From: Clostridiales bacterium
GTDB taxonomy: Bacteria > Bacillota > Clostridia > Christensenellales > Pumilibacteraceae
Assembly: GCA_014799665.1 (NCBI GenBank)
Contig: JAAVHP010000029.1
Coordinates: forward strand, 1-64,000
Direction of reading: 5' to 3'
DNA: 64,000 nucleotides
Part shown: piece by piece, positions 26,181-34,311 of the stretch
Layout of the letters: the number at the start of each line of letters is the position of its first letter
Numbering within the stretch: the stretch's first letter is position 1
Position numbers and translations under genes: made by a program
Notes under the pieces: model-generated
What the model saw: the letters and a program-made list of their open reading frames with translations, nothing else
Told to the model about the DNA's origin: nothing
Databases searched by the model: none

Positions 26181-28115
26181 CTAATTAATCGCTTTCGTGT
26201 CGATTTCCGTTCTGATCTTAACGTAGAACTCGTCGAAAGTCATAACGCCGAGGTTATCGTTGCGGTGACGGACGGAGACCATGCCGCTCTCCGCTTCCTT
26301 ATCGCCTATTATGAGCATATACGGAACTTTATCTACCTGCGCTTCGCGGATCTTATAGCCTATCTTCTCGTTGCGGTTGTCGAGGGTTGCGAGTATGCCG
26401 CGGCGTTTAAGCTCGTCGGTTATCTCCTTGCACTTGTCGGCGGTGCGCTCGGTAAGCGACATTACGCGCACCTGTTCGGGCGAGATCCACAGCGGGAACG
26501 CGCCGCCGAACTTCTCTATAAGAAGCGCAAGCGTGCGCTCGTAGCAGCCGATCGAGCTGCGGTGTATAATGTACGGTGTTTTCTTTTCGCCGTTCTCGTC
26601 GATATAGGTCATGTCGAACCGCTCGGCGAGGAACATATCTATCTGAATGGTTAAGAGCGTATCGACCTTGCCGTAAACGTTGCGCGACTGGATATCGAGC
26701 TTCGGACCGTAGAACGCCGCTTCGCCTATACCTTCCACGTACTCCACGCCGAGATCGTCGAGGATACGCTTCATAGTATCTTCCGCCGCCTTCCATTTCT
26801 TGGGCTCGTTGATATACTTTTCCTTGTCTTTCGGGTCCCAGCGCGAGAAACGATAGAAAATATCGTTGCGCAAGCCGAATACGCTCAGCATATATTCGCA
26901 AAGATCGAGACAGCTCTTAAACTCGTCTTCGAGCTGTTCGGGCGTACATACGGTATGCCCGTCGGCGAGCGTGAACTGTCTTACGCGCGTAAGCCCGTGC
27001 ATTTCGCCGCTCGACTCGTTGCGGAACAGCGTACTCGTTTCGGCATAGCGGCACGGCAGGTCGCGATAGCTCTTTAAGCCGTTCTTATAAATCATGTATT
27101 GGAACGGACAGGTCATGGGACGGAGCGCAAGCACTTCGTCGTCCATCACCTCGTCGCCGATTATGAACATACCGTCGCGGTAGTGATCCCAGTGACCCGA
27201 AAGCTTGTAAAGATCGCTCTTTGCCATGTACGGGGTCTTAGTGAGCATATACCCGCGGCGTTCTTCCTCGTCCTCGACGAACCGCTGCATTATCTGCATC
27301 ATTTTCGCGCCCTTGGGCATGAACAACGGCAAGCCCTGACCGACGCGCTCCTCGGTCATGAAAAGCTGCATATCGCGCCCGAGCTTGTTGTGGTCGCGCT
27401 TCTTCGCTTCGGCGAGTTTTTCGAGGTATTCCTCGACTTCGGATTTCTTCTCGAACGCCACGCCGTAAATGCGCGTGAGCATTTTGTTATGCTCGTCGCC
27501 TTTCCAGTACGCGCCCGCGAGCTGGATAAGCTTTACGTGCTTGACCTTGCCCGTCGACGGCAGGTGCGGACCGCGACAAAGATCGACGAAGTTGCCCTGA
27601 CGGTAGAGCGAGATCTTGCTGCGCGCGGGAAGCTCGTCAATAAGCTGCATCTTGTAGCCCTCGCCGAAGCCCTGCATTTGCGCGAGCGCGGACTTGCGCG
27701 TGACTGTTACACGCTCGATAGGCAGGTCAGCAGCGATTATCTCGTTCATTTCGTTCTCGACCGCTTCGAGATCGTCCATGGTTATGGCGAACGGAAGGTC
27801 TACGTCGTAGTAGAACCCCGTCGCCGTCGCGGGACCTATCGCAAGCTGAGCCGCGGGATATACGTTCTTTATCGCCTGCGCGAGTATGTGCGCGGCGGTG
27901 TGGCGGTAAACGGTCTTGCCGTCGTCGTCGCGGTAGGTCAATATTTCGAGCGTGCAATCGTTCGTAAGCGGCGTTTTGAGATCGACGAGCTCGCCGTTCA
28001 CGCGCGCAACGAGCGCGGCACGGTAAAGATTATCGCTTATGCGTTTTGCTACCTCGTACGCGGTAACGCCGTTCTCGACTTCGATAACGCTTCCGTCTTT
28101 AAGTGTGATGTTCAT
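26181..28115 (-). CDS. thrS: Threonyl-tRNA synthetase
   Basis: A 644-residue class II synthetase that charges tRNA-Thr. It has the N-terminal TGS domain (residues 1-60), the second additional editing domain (HTAAHILAQAIK near 73, and the Cys/His site CRGPHLPSTGKVKH), the catalytic core with motif 2 (RNESSGEMHGLTRVRQF) and motif 3 (HRSSIGCYERTLALLIEKF), and a C-terminal anticodon domain. The zinc ligand is in MTCPFQ. Length is normal. The ATG at 28115 follows AGGAGG by 6 bases, and a T-box leader precedes it. Confidence 0.98.
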   Translation of the reverse strand: MNITLKDGSVIEVENGVTAYEVAKRISDNLYRAALVARVNGELVDLKTPLTNDCTLEILTYRDDDGKTVYRHTAAHILAQAIKNVYPAAQLAIGPATATGFYYDVDLPFAITMDDLEAVENEMNEIIAADLPIERVTVTRKSALAQMQGFGEGYKMQLIDELPARSKISLYRQGNFVDLCRGPHLPSTGKVKHVKLIQLAGAYWKGDEHNKMLTRIYGVAFEKKSEVEEYLEKLAEAKKRDHNKLGRDMQLFMTEERVGQGLPLFMPKGAKMMQIMQRFVEDEEERRGYMLTKTPYMAKSDLYKLSGHWDHYRDGMFIIGDEVMDDEVLALRPMTCPFQYMIYKNGLKSYRDLPCRYAETSTLFRNESSGEMHGLTRVRQFTLADGHTVCTPEQLEDEFKSCLDLCEYMLSVFGLRNDIFYRFSRWDPKDKEKYINEPKKWKAAEDTMKRILDDLGVEYVEGIGEAAFYGPKLDIQSRNVYGKVDTLLTIQIDMFLAERFDMTYIDENGEKKTPYIIHRSSIGCYERTLALLIEKFGGAFPLWISPEQVRVMSLTERTADKCKEITDELKRRGILATLDNRNEKIGYKIREAQVDKVPYMLIIGDKEAESGMVSVRHRNDNLGVMTFDEFYVKIRTEIDTKAIN

Positions 28116-28353
28116 GTTGTCCTCCTGTCGGTACAAATAAAAAACCGTCCTTAATATATAAGGACGGCTGTAATTCCGTGGTTCCACCTTACTTCGCGCC
28201 GATATCAGCGCCTCGTTTTCTTGATAACTTCAAGCAGTCTTGCCGTGATAGCGGTGGTTTCGCTTGGCGACGCTTTTATAAGGCTCTCAGCTCTGCCCTA
28301 CTCTCTGTGAAAAGCTCTTCGCGGCTACTTGTCCGCAAGGCAAGTATTAAATT
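28116..28353 (-). promoter_or_regulatory. T-box riboswitch leader of thrS
   Basis: The conserved T-box AAGGTGGAACCACGG is the complement of 28176-28190. It is followed by the terminator stem CCGTCCTTA/TAAGGACGG (28145-28167) and a U run. The AGAGAG and GCTGAGAG Stem I motifs are the complement of about 28283-28310. A Thr codon ACC followed by A is available as specifier near 28256. Uncharged tRNA-Thr would stabilise the antiterminator and allow thrS transcription. The specifier choice is inferred from the downstream gene. Confidence 0.93.
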
Positions 28354-28359
28354 ATTTTC

Positions 28360-28388
28360 ATTCTACCACCGCTTGCCGTAAAAGTCAA
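28360..28388 (-). promoter_or_regulatory. thrS promoter
   Basis: Minus strand TTGACT (complement of 28383-28388), 17-nt spacer, TAGAAT (complement of 28360-28365). Confidence 0.8.
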
Positions 28389-28417
28389 GTAAAAAATGAC
28401 CGCCTACAAAAATACTT

Positions 28418-29272
28418 TTAATTCTTTCGCCTGCCGTTTTCCATCTTGGTTTTCAGCTTGCTCACGACCACGAACACAACGAACATTAAACACACTATTG
28501 CTATCCATACGGGTATTCCCCAGCCCGAGAACGGTATCGCGCCGCTGCCGAGGTACGCGGTCAGCCCGATCATGACGGGGCGCGTAACTAGGCATACGAT
28601 AGTAAAGTACGCGTAGCTCATCGTCGTTATCCCCGCTATCATGCACAGCATATCGTCTGGGAACGCGGGGAACAGCAGCATGATTATGAATAGAAACCTC
28701 CCCTTGTCGCCCAGCAGCTTAGCGTACTTCTCGGTCGTTTCCTCGCCGAACATCCAGTTGCACAGTCTGCGCCCGAACACCTTGCCGAGCACGAACGATA
28801 TGAGCGAGCCGATTATCGTGCCGATAACAGACAGCACGAAGCTCCAAGTCGCGCCGTATATCGCAACGCCTAGGAGAATCGTTACCGCTTCGGGTATAGG
28901 CAGTACGACTACCTGGAACACCGTCAGCCCTATGAATATCGCAATGCCCCAAAACCCGCTATCGAGTATAAACTGTTTAAGCGCGTCGAAGTCAGTGAAC
29001 TTTTGCGACAGTCCCGTCTTTATATATAATATATAGCACCCGACGACGACCGCGGCGACCACGGCGCAAACGAGCATTGTGCGCGACGCGTGCGGATACT
29101 TCTCGCCGTCCACCGCGCAAAACGCCACGCCGAAAACGCTAAGCGCAACCACCGCCGAGCAGTACAGCAACACGCTTCCGCTCGACATAAACAGTCCGCA
29201 CAGCGCTATCATTGCCGCGCATAGCGTGCCGATAACGACCTGCGCGAGCGACGTTTTGGTTCGAGATTTCAC
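28418..29272 (-). CDS. VTT-domain (TVP38/TMEM64, DedA-like) membrane protein
   Basis: A 284-residue integral membrane protein. The VTT core spans about residues 95-250: LTVFQVVVLPIPEAVTILLG, GTIIGSLISFVLGKVFGRRL, then the LFPAFPDDMLCMIAG re-entrant motif typical of TVP38/TMEM64. Family members act in lipid or undecaprenyl-phosphate movement across the membrane; the role here is not proven. The start is GTG at 29272. No ribosome site precedes it, but TATAAT ends 6 bases upstream (29279-29284), so it may be leaderless. Alternatively it is read through from the HD gene 30 bases upstream. Confidence 0.88.
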   Translation of the reverse strand: MKSRTKTSLAQVVIGTLCAAMIALCGLFMSSGSVLLYCSAVVALSVFGVAFCAVDGEKYPHASRTMLVCAVVAAVVVGCYILYIKTGLSQKFTDFDALKQFILDSGFWGIAIFIGLTVFQVVVLPIPEAVTILLGVAIYGATWSFVLSVIGTIIGSLISFVLGKVFGRRLCNWMFGEETTEKYAKLLGDKGRFLFIIMLLFPAFPDDMLCMIAGITTMSYAYFTIVCLVTRPVMIGLTAYLGSGAIPFSGWGIPVWIAIVCLMFVVFVVVSKLKTKMENGRRKN

Positions 29273-29301
29273 GTAATTATTATATGTAATTACGGTTATG
29301 C

Positions 29302-29904
29302 TTATAAATCTTTGAAGGTGTTTTCCACCACGTTAGGCAGGAACGAATAGATATTGCAGCCGCATTTGCCGTCGAATAGCTTTTTCAGCTCGAAAAAGTC
29401 TCGCCATTTCTTAATGGAAAAATCGCTCACACCGTGCCGAAGCGCAACGTCCATCAACCGCTTTTCCATGAGCACCGCGCCCTGCGGCAGAGATATAGCG
29501 TCGCAAAGCTGTATAAGCAAATCGTAATCGTCAAACTCAATGCCTTTAAGATATTCGACCAAAAACAGCTTTTGCTCGTCGGTTATCGTTATTCTGTCTA
29601 TATACTGCGAAATATCTTTGTCGATCGGAAACGAATGAGTTAGACATATCCGCGCTATCTCGGGCTCGTTAATGCTCGTCATGTAATTATATCCATCGAT
29701 CATGTGTCGGCTATTCCAAGAACCGTCGCGCCGACCTATATCGTGAAGCAGCCCGAAAACATACGCCTTGTCCTCGTCCATGCCGCACTTCCGCGCAATA
29801 AGTCGCGCGTTATCACCCGCCGACCTGCTATGCGCTACCCACAGCCCCGGCGTGAGCTTTTCTGCGATCTCTATCTCGTGTTCGGCTTGCTTTACTGTCA
29901 ACAT
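29302..29904 (-). CDS. HD-domain phosphohydrolase
   Basis: A 200-residue protein with HD signature residues: WVAHSRSAGDNARLIA (first His), YVFGLLHDIGRR (the HD pair) and ICLTHSFP. The family hydrolyses phosphate esters of nucleotides with a divalent metal; small HD proteins of this type include predicted metal-dependent nucleotidases. The substrate is not evident. It has the ribosome site GAGGATAAAGA just before ATG 29904. It lies downstream of rnhA, from which hairpin element A separates it. Confidence 0.88.
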   Translation of the reverse strand: MLTVKQAEHEIEIAEKLTPGLWVAHSRSAGDNARLIARKCGMDEDKAYVFGLLHDIGRRDGSWNSRHMIDGYNYMTSINEPEIARICLTHSFPIDKDISQYIDRITITDEQKLFLVEYLKGIEFDDYDLLIQLCDAISLPQGAVLMEKRLMDVALRHGVSDFSIKKWRDFFELKKLFDGKCGCNIYSFLPNVVENTFKDL

Positions 29905-29931
29905 TCTTTATCCTCTATCCTTAATCCGTAT

Positions 29932-30055
29932 TGAAAACGTAGTCGCGGCGCAGACGGGCAACAGTTGGCGAGGAGGCGACGGGAGTGTACATAGACGTAC
30001 ATGACCAAGCCGCCGAGCCAAACGTAGCCCGTATCCGCCGATGAATGCGTTTTCA
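29932..30055. repeat. Long-hairpin element, copy A
   Basis: A 124-bp imperfect palindrome between rnhA and the HD gene. Read on the plus strand: outer stem TGAAAACGTA/TGCGTTTTCA; CGGCG/CGCCG; ACGGGC/GCCCGT; TTGGC (29965-29969)/GCCAA (30017-30021); tandem G-A mismatches; GG/CC; tip TGTAC-ATAGAC-GTACA. The TGA stop of rnhA lies in the outer arm. It shares its internal loops with copies B, C and D. Confidence 0.85.
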
Positions 30056-30490
30056 TAGCTTGGCAATTTCGCCGCGTGCATACTCGTCGCAACGGTTGTT
30101 ATACTCGTTATCGGCGTGACCCTTTACTTTAATGAAAGTAACTTCATGCTTATTCAAAAGCTCGTCGAGCGCGCGCCACAGGTCTTGATTCTTGACCTCT
30201 TTTTTATCGGCGGTACGCCAATTGTTACGCTTCCAGTTATTCAGCCAACGCTGCTCTATGGCGTTGACGAGATACGCCGAGTCGGAGTAAAGATTGACCG
30301 CGCACTTCTCTTTGAGCGCGGACAGCCCCGCTATCGCGGCGTATACTTCCATGCGGTTATTGGTGGTATCGGCGTCGCCGCCCGACAGCACTTTTTCTTT
30401 TCCGCCGTACAGAAGTATGGCGCACCATCCGCCTTTTCCGGGATTGCCGCTGCACGCCCCGTCCGTATATATGTCTACCGATTTAATCAT
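30053..30490 (-). CDS. rnhA: Ribonuclease HI
   Basis: A 145-residue RNase HI that cuts the RNA strand of RNA-DNA hybrids. The carboxylate set is visible: Asp in YTDGACSGNPGKGGW, Glu in NNRMEVYAAIAGL, Asp in LYSDSAYLVNAI, and the C-terminal Asp in KGHADNEYNNRCDEYAR, with the basic handle WKRNNWRT. Length matches E. coli RnhA. Its TGA stop sits in the outer arm of repeat copy A. Confidence 0.97.
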   Translation of the reverse strand: MIKSVDIYTDGACSGNPGKGGWCAILLYGGKEKVLSGGDADTTNNRMEVYAAIAGLSALKEKCAVNLYSDSAYLVNAIEQRWLNNWKRNNWRTADKKEVKNQDLWRALDELLNKHEVTFIKVKGHADNEYNNRCDEYARGEIAKL

Positions 30491-30720
30491 AATTACCTAT
30501 TGAACTTCTTTGAAAAGTCGCGCTCCTCTAAAAAATACCCCCGTGCGATGGGCTACGACACGACAGCGCGCGGGACTCGCGCGCGACCTTTGCGCTTCGC
30601 GCAAGCGGTTAGCGAATACCGCGCCGAAGTTTCAAACACACTAACGATATCAAACTTACTTTACCAAGTTCTTCGCTTTCTATGCCTTACTTCGGCGCAG
30701 AGCGAGTCGCGCTCCCCTAC
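30491..30720. other. Gap without a recognisable gene
   Basis: It is rich in GCGCG runs (30567-30610) and contains GAGCGAGTCGCGCTCCCCTA near 30699-30718, which partly echoes the tRNA-Trp 3' half. No open frame, promoter pair or terminator is convincing. Confidence 0.4.
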
Positions 30721-30721
30721 T

Positions 30722-30752
30722 AAATAACCCCACCCATTAAGGGTGGGGTTAT
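30722..30752 (-). terminator. Terminator of tRNA-Trp
   Basis: AATAACCCCACCC pairs with GGGTGGGGTTATT around a TTAAT loop (minus strand), directly after the encoded CCA. Confidence 0.8.
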
Positions 30753-30828
30753 TGGCAGGGGAGACGCGACTCGAACACGCGACCAACGGTTTTGGAGACC
30801 GCGACTCTACCAACTGAGCTACTCCCCT
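30753..30828 (-). tRNA. trnW: tRNA-Trp (anticodon CCA)
   Basis: The minus strand gives AGGGGAG/CTCCCCT acceptor arms (30822-30828 with 30757-30763), D arm AGCTCAGTTGGTAGAG, anticodon loop CTCCAAA, TpsiC loop GTTCGAGTC, discriminator G and an encoded CCA end. The copy is stand-alone. Confidence 0.97.
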
Positions 30829-30838
30829 AAACAGTGAT

Positions 30839-30867
30839 ATCTTAGCACATATTTTGTTTAAAGTCAA
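30839..30867 (-). promoter_or_regulatory. tRNA-Trp promoter
   Basis: Minus strand TTGACT (complement of 30862-30867), 17-nt spacer, TAAGAT (complement of 30839-30844), with the start a few bases before the tRNA. Confidence 0.8.
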
Positions 30868-30936
30868 TTATTTGCGCGCGGTTATTCAACTTTTTTATAT
30901 TCATTACCCCGTTTCGTCAAAATTTTACTCTATTCG

Positions 30937-31006
30937 TTGATTTATCAAATAATACGTTTGACAACATGGCGATAAACCTTTATAATAAATGTTGATAAAT
31001 CAACAT
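30937..31006 (+). promoter_or_regulatory. Perfect promoter bracketed by two TTGATnnATCAA palindromes
   Basis: TTGACA at 30958-30963, 17-nt spacer, TATAAT at 30981-30986. The palindrome TTGAT-TT-ATCAA lies at 30937-30948, upstream of -35. ATGTTGAT-AA-ATCAACAT lies at 30989-31006, covering the start. The centres are 55 bp apart. This suggests a repressor acting through two sites on the dehydrogenase pair. Confidence 0.75.
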
Positions 31007-31024
31007 TGAATTAAAGGAATCAAA

Positions 31025-32227
31025 ATGAATATTTTCAAAAAGGCGTACTGCCGAATATTTCAGTTCGTATTTAAGGTGGCGCTGCCGCTACTGCCATACA
31101 AAGATCCCAAGCTTATAGAAAGCATCGGGAATATCGCCGAAGTCCTTAAAATCAACGGCAAGCAAAAGCCGCTTATCGTTACCGACGGAACTATCGTAAA
31201 ACTGGGACTTGCAAACGGGCTGACCGATAGTCTTACAGAAAATGGCTTATCGTACGAGATATACGACAAGGTCGTAGCTAACCCTACTTCGGCTAACGTC
31301 GCGGAAGCGCTTGCGCTGTACCGCGAAAACGGTTGCGACAGCCTTATAGCGTTCGGAGGCGGCTCGCCTATGGACTGCGCCAAGGGCGTGGGCGCGCTCG
31401 TTGCTCGTCCCAAAAAGACGCTCGCTAAGCTGGGCGGCATACTCAAAGTGCGCAAGAAAATACCGCTCCTTATCGCCATACCCACGACCGCCGGCACGGG
31501 CAGCGAAACCACGCTCGCCTGCGTTGTCGTCGACAGCGACACTCGGCACAAGTATGCGATAAACGACTTCCCGCTTATCCCCAAGTACGCGGTGCTTGAC
31601 GAGAGCGTTACAATGACTCTCCCGCCCGCGGTGGTCGCCACTACGGGTATGGATGCGCTCACCCACGCGATCGAAGCGTATATCGGCAAGAGCGGAAACA
31701 AATCGACCCGCCGCGACGCGCTTGATGCGATCAAGCTCGTGTTCGAAAACCTTCCCTCGTCCTACACAGACGGCACGCAAGAGGCGCGCAAGAATATGCT
31801 TATCGCCTCGCACAAGGCGGGCAAGGCGTTTTCCAAGGCGTACGTCGGGTACGTTCACGCGCTTGCGCACTCGCTCGGCGGAAAGTACGACGTGCCGCAC
31901 GGGCTTGCCAACGCCGTTATACTTCCCGTCGTTTTACGCGAATACGGCAAAGCGGCATACAAAAAGCTTAAAAAGATAGCGGTATTTTGCGGACTTGCGG
32001 ACAAGAAAACCTCGCCCGAAATCGCGGAGAATACCATTATCGAAAAGATCGAAAAGTTCAACGAACAGTTTAACATTCCCAAAACGATCGATTGCATAAA
32101 GGACGAGGACATAGCCGAGCTCGCTTCCAACGCCGAAAAGGAAGCCAACCCGCTCTACCCCGTTCCTAAGCTGTGGGATAAGAAAAAACTTAAAACTATG
32201 TATTTGAAAATTCGCGGAGATATCTAA
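31025..32227 (+). CDS. Iron-containing (type III) alcohol dehydrogenase
   Basis: A 400-residue NAD(P)-dependent dehydrogenase of the Fe-ADH family. Nucleotide loop FGGGSPMDCAKG at about 114-125, PTTAGTGSE near 155, metal ligands in GMDALTHAIEAY and HALAHSLGGKYDVPHGLANA. It interconverts alcohols and aldehydes. It is read with the aldehyde dehydrogenase one base downstream, so the pair probably takes an alcohol to its acid through an aldehyde, or the reverse during fermentation. Ribosome site AAAGGA. An N-terminal hydrophobic stretch (FQFVFKVALPLLP) precedes the catalytic fold. The substrate is not deducible. Confidence 0.95.
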   Translation: MNIFKKAYCRIFQFVFKVALPLLPYKDPKLIESIGNIAEVLKINGKQKPLIVTDGTIVKLGLANGLTDSLTENGLSYEIYDKVVANPTSANVAEALALYRENGCDSLIAFGGGSPMDCAKGVGALVARPKKTLAKLGGILKVRKKIPLLIAIPTTAGTGSETTLACVVVDSDTRHKYAINDFPLIPKYAVLDESVTMTLPPAVVATTGMDALTHAIEAYIGKSGNKSTRRDALDAIKLVFENLPSSYTDGTQEARKNMLIASHKAGKAFSKAYVGYVHALAHSLGGKYDVPHGLANAVILPVVLREYGKAAYKKLKKIAVFCGLADKKTSPEIAENTIIEKIEKFNEQFNIPKTIDCIKDEDIAELASNAEKEANPLYPVPKLWDKKKLKTMYLKIRGDI

Positions 32228-32228
32228 C

Positions 32229-33608
32229 ATGACCGAACAACAAATTACCGAATTGGTAGAAAGCCAAAAAGCTTTTTTCAAAAGCGGAAAAACGCTCGAT
32301 ATTAAGTACCGCATTAAAATGCTCAAAGCGTTCCGCAATGCGATACGCAATAATCTCGACGCGCTTCACGAAGCGATTTATAAGGATTTAGGCAAATCGC
32401 AGAGCGAAAGTTATATGTGTGAAACGGGACTCGCGCTCAGCGAATTGAGCTTTATGATAAAGCACGCTAACAAATTTGCCAAGCCTAAACGCAGCAAAAC
32501 ACCGCTCGCGCAATACGTATCCAAAAGCTATCGCCAGCCCTCGCCATACGGCACGGTGCTGGTGCTCAGTCCGTGGAACTATCCGTTCTTGCTCTCTATC
32601 GATCCGCTCGTGGACGCTGTTGCCGCAGGCAATACTGTCGTTCTCAAAACGAGCTCATCGTCGCCCAATACGAGCGAAGCGATAAAGCGCGTTGTAGAGA
32701 GTGTGTTCCCGCCCGAATACGTTGCCGTAGTGCTCGGCGGCGGCGAGGTCAACGCCGCGCTCGAAAACCAAAAATTCGATTATATTTTCTTTACGGGCAG
32801 TAAGCGCGTCGGCACTCAAATCTACGAGAACGCCGCAAAAACTCTCACCCCCGTCACCTTAGAGCTGGGCGGCAAAAGTCCGTGCATAGTGGACGAAACG
32901 GCAAAAATCAAGCTCGCCGCCAAGCGCATAGTCTGGGGCAAGTTTCTCAACCTCGGTCAGACCTGCGTCGCGCCCGACTACATACTCTGCGCGGAAAGCG
33001 TGCGCGATAAACTCGTAGAAGAAATCAAAAAGCAAATCAAGCTTCAATTCGGCGAAAACCCGCTCGCAAACGAAAACTACGGCAAAATGATAAACCGCAA
33101 GCACTTCGACCGCGTGACGGGCTTGATCGATCCCCAAAAGACGGTTTGCGGCGGCGACAGCGACGGAGATACGCTCAAAATCGCGCCCACCGTCATGATA
33201 AACGTAACCGCCGACGATCCCGTAATGCAGGAAGAAATCTTCGGACCCGTTCTGCCTATCCTCACGTACAAGGACGAAAAAGAAATAACCGACTACGTGT
33301 CGAGCCACGACGCGCCGCTCGCTTTCTATATCTTCTCGTCTAACCGCAAGCGCATAAAACGGCTTACGACCTCGCTCGGCTTCGGCGGCGGATGCGTGAA
33401 CGACGTTGTTATTCATCTCGCTACCACGTATATGCCCTTCGGCGGGTTCGGCGCGAGCGGACTCGGCTCGTACCACGGCAAGGTTGGGTTTGAAACGTTC
33501 ACCCACTACAAGAGCATTGTTAATAAAAAGACTTGGCTCGATCTCCCCATGCGCTATCAACCGTTTAAGAAGTTCAACGATTTCCTCGTAAAGAAATTTT
33601 TGAAATAG
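32229..33608 (+). CDS. NAD(P)-dependent aldehyde dehydrogenase (ALDH3-like)
   Basis: A 459-residue ALDH without signal peptide. Catalytic features: NPWNYPF-like start of the cofactor site (LSPWNYPFLLSI), FTGSKRVGTQIYE, the general base Glu in TLELGGKSPCIVD, and the nucleophile Cys in NLGQTCVAPDYILC. The C-terminal FGGFGASGLGSYHGKVGFETF is typical of the class 3/fatty-aldehyde branch (YwdH-like). Length is typical. It oxidises aldehydes to acids. It starts one base after the alcohol dehydrogenase stop and shares its promoter. Confidence 0.95.
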   Translation: MTEQQITELVESQKAFFKSGKTLDIKYRIKMLKAFRNAIRNNLDALHEAIYKDLGKSQSESYMCETGLALSELSFMIKHANKFAKPKRSKTPLAQYVSKSYRQPSPYGTVLVLSPWNYPFLLSIDPLVDAVAAGNTVVLKTSSSSPNTSEAIKRVVESVFPPEYVAVVLGGGEVNAALENQKFDYIFFTGSKRVGTQIYENAAKTLTPVTLELGGKSPCIVDETAKIKLAAKRIVWGKFLNLGQTCVAPDYILCAESVRDKLVEEIKKQIKLQFGENPLANENYGKMINRKHFDRVTGLIDPQKTVCGGDSDGDTLKIAPTVMINVTADDPVMQEEIFGPVLPILTYKDEKEITDYVSSHDAPLAFYIFSSNRKRIKRLTTSLGFGGGCVNDVVIHLATTYMPFGGFGASGLGSYHGKVGFETFTHYKSIVNKKTWLDLPMRYQPFKKFNDFLVKKFLK

Positions 33609-33621
33609 TCTTAATAATCAT

Positions 33622-33655
33622 AAAACGCCCTAGGCTAATGCCTACGGCGTTTTTG
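33622..33655. terminator. Bidirectional intrinsic terminator
   Basis: AAAACGCC-TAGGC pairs with GCCTA-GGCGTTTTT. It lies between the convergent aldehyde dehydrogenase and ruvC genes. Confidence 0.88.
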
Positions 33656-33670
33656 TTTGAATATTATATA

Positions 33671-34162
33671 TCACTTTAATCCGCGCTTTATGCCCTGCGC
33701 CGAATAGGCGTGACATATAGCGGCGGCGAGCGCGTCAGCGGCGTCGTCGGGCTTGGGAGTATCTCTCAATCTTAACAGCGACCTAACCATGAACTGGACC
33801 TGCGACTTTGCCGCGTTGCCGTTGCCCGTTACCGTCGATTTGATTTGCAACGGCGTATACTCGAAAAGATTTTTGCATAGCTTGGCGCATGACAAAAGCA
33901 CTACGCCACGCGCCTGCGCTACCTTGATACCCGTCGTTATATTGGTGTTAAAGAACAGCTCCTCTATTGCTATCTCGTCGGGCTGAAAGTCGGTCACTAT
34001 ATCGGTTATATCCTTTTCTATCATTAAGAGCCGATCGGGCGTCGGCATTTTGGCAGGCGTTTCGACCGCGCCGTAATCGAGCGGCGTGAGCTTGCCCTTT
34101 TCGTATTCTATCAGTCCGTACCCGACTATCGCATAGCCGGGATCTATTCCCAATATACGCAT
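33671..34162 (-). CDS. ruvC: Holliday-junction resolvase RuvC
   Basis: A 163-residue endonuclease that resolves four-way junctions with RuvAB. The four acidic residues are visible: Asp in MRILGIDPGYAIVGYG, Glu in IAIEELFFNTN, and the C-terminal pair in KPDDAADALAAAICH. Length is standard. It ends a minus-strand block that also contains ruvA and ruvB, but queA, tgt and a metallopeptidase gene separate it from them. Repeat copy B lies 20 bases upstream. Confidence 0.97.
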   Translation of the reverse strand: MRILGIDPGYAIVGYGLIEYEKGKLTPLDYGAVETPAKMPTPDRLLMIEKDITDIVTDFQPDEIAIEELFFNTNITTGIKVAQARGVVLLSCAKLCKNLFEYTPLQIKSTVTGNGNAAKSQVQFMVRSLLRLRDTPKPDDAADALAAAICHAYSAQGIKRGLK

Positions 34163-34181
34163 ATAAAATCCTCATAATTTG

Positions 34182-34309
34182 TTTGAAAGTACAGTCGCGC
34201 GTCAGACGGGCAACAGTTAGCGAGGGTGCGACGGGAGTGTACATAGACGTACATGACCAAGCAACCGAGCTAAACGTAGCCCGTATCACGCGATGAATGT
34301 ACTTTCAAA
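34182..34309. repeat. Long-hairpin element, copy B
   Basis: 128 bp. Perfect 12-bp outer stem TTTGAAAGTACA (34182-34193)/TGTACTTTCAAA (34298-34309), different in sequence from the other copies. Inner TTAGC/GCTAA replaces TTGGC/GCCAA of copy A with pairing kept. The tip TGTAC-N6-GTACA and the G-A tandem mismatches are the same. It lies 2 bases from the upstream gene's TAA. Confidence 0.88.
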
Positions 34310-34311
34310 TA

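Noticed and set aside
30661..30867. 68-codon minus-strand frame over tRNA-Trp
   Set aside because: It covers a complete tRNA with CCA and its terminator; this is a common false gene.
30937..31004. FNR-type sites upstream of the alcohol dehydrogenase
   Set aside because: FNR boxes are TTGAT-N4-ATCAA; here the spacer is 2 bp at both sites, so the helical geometry is wrong.
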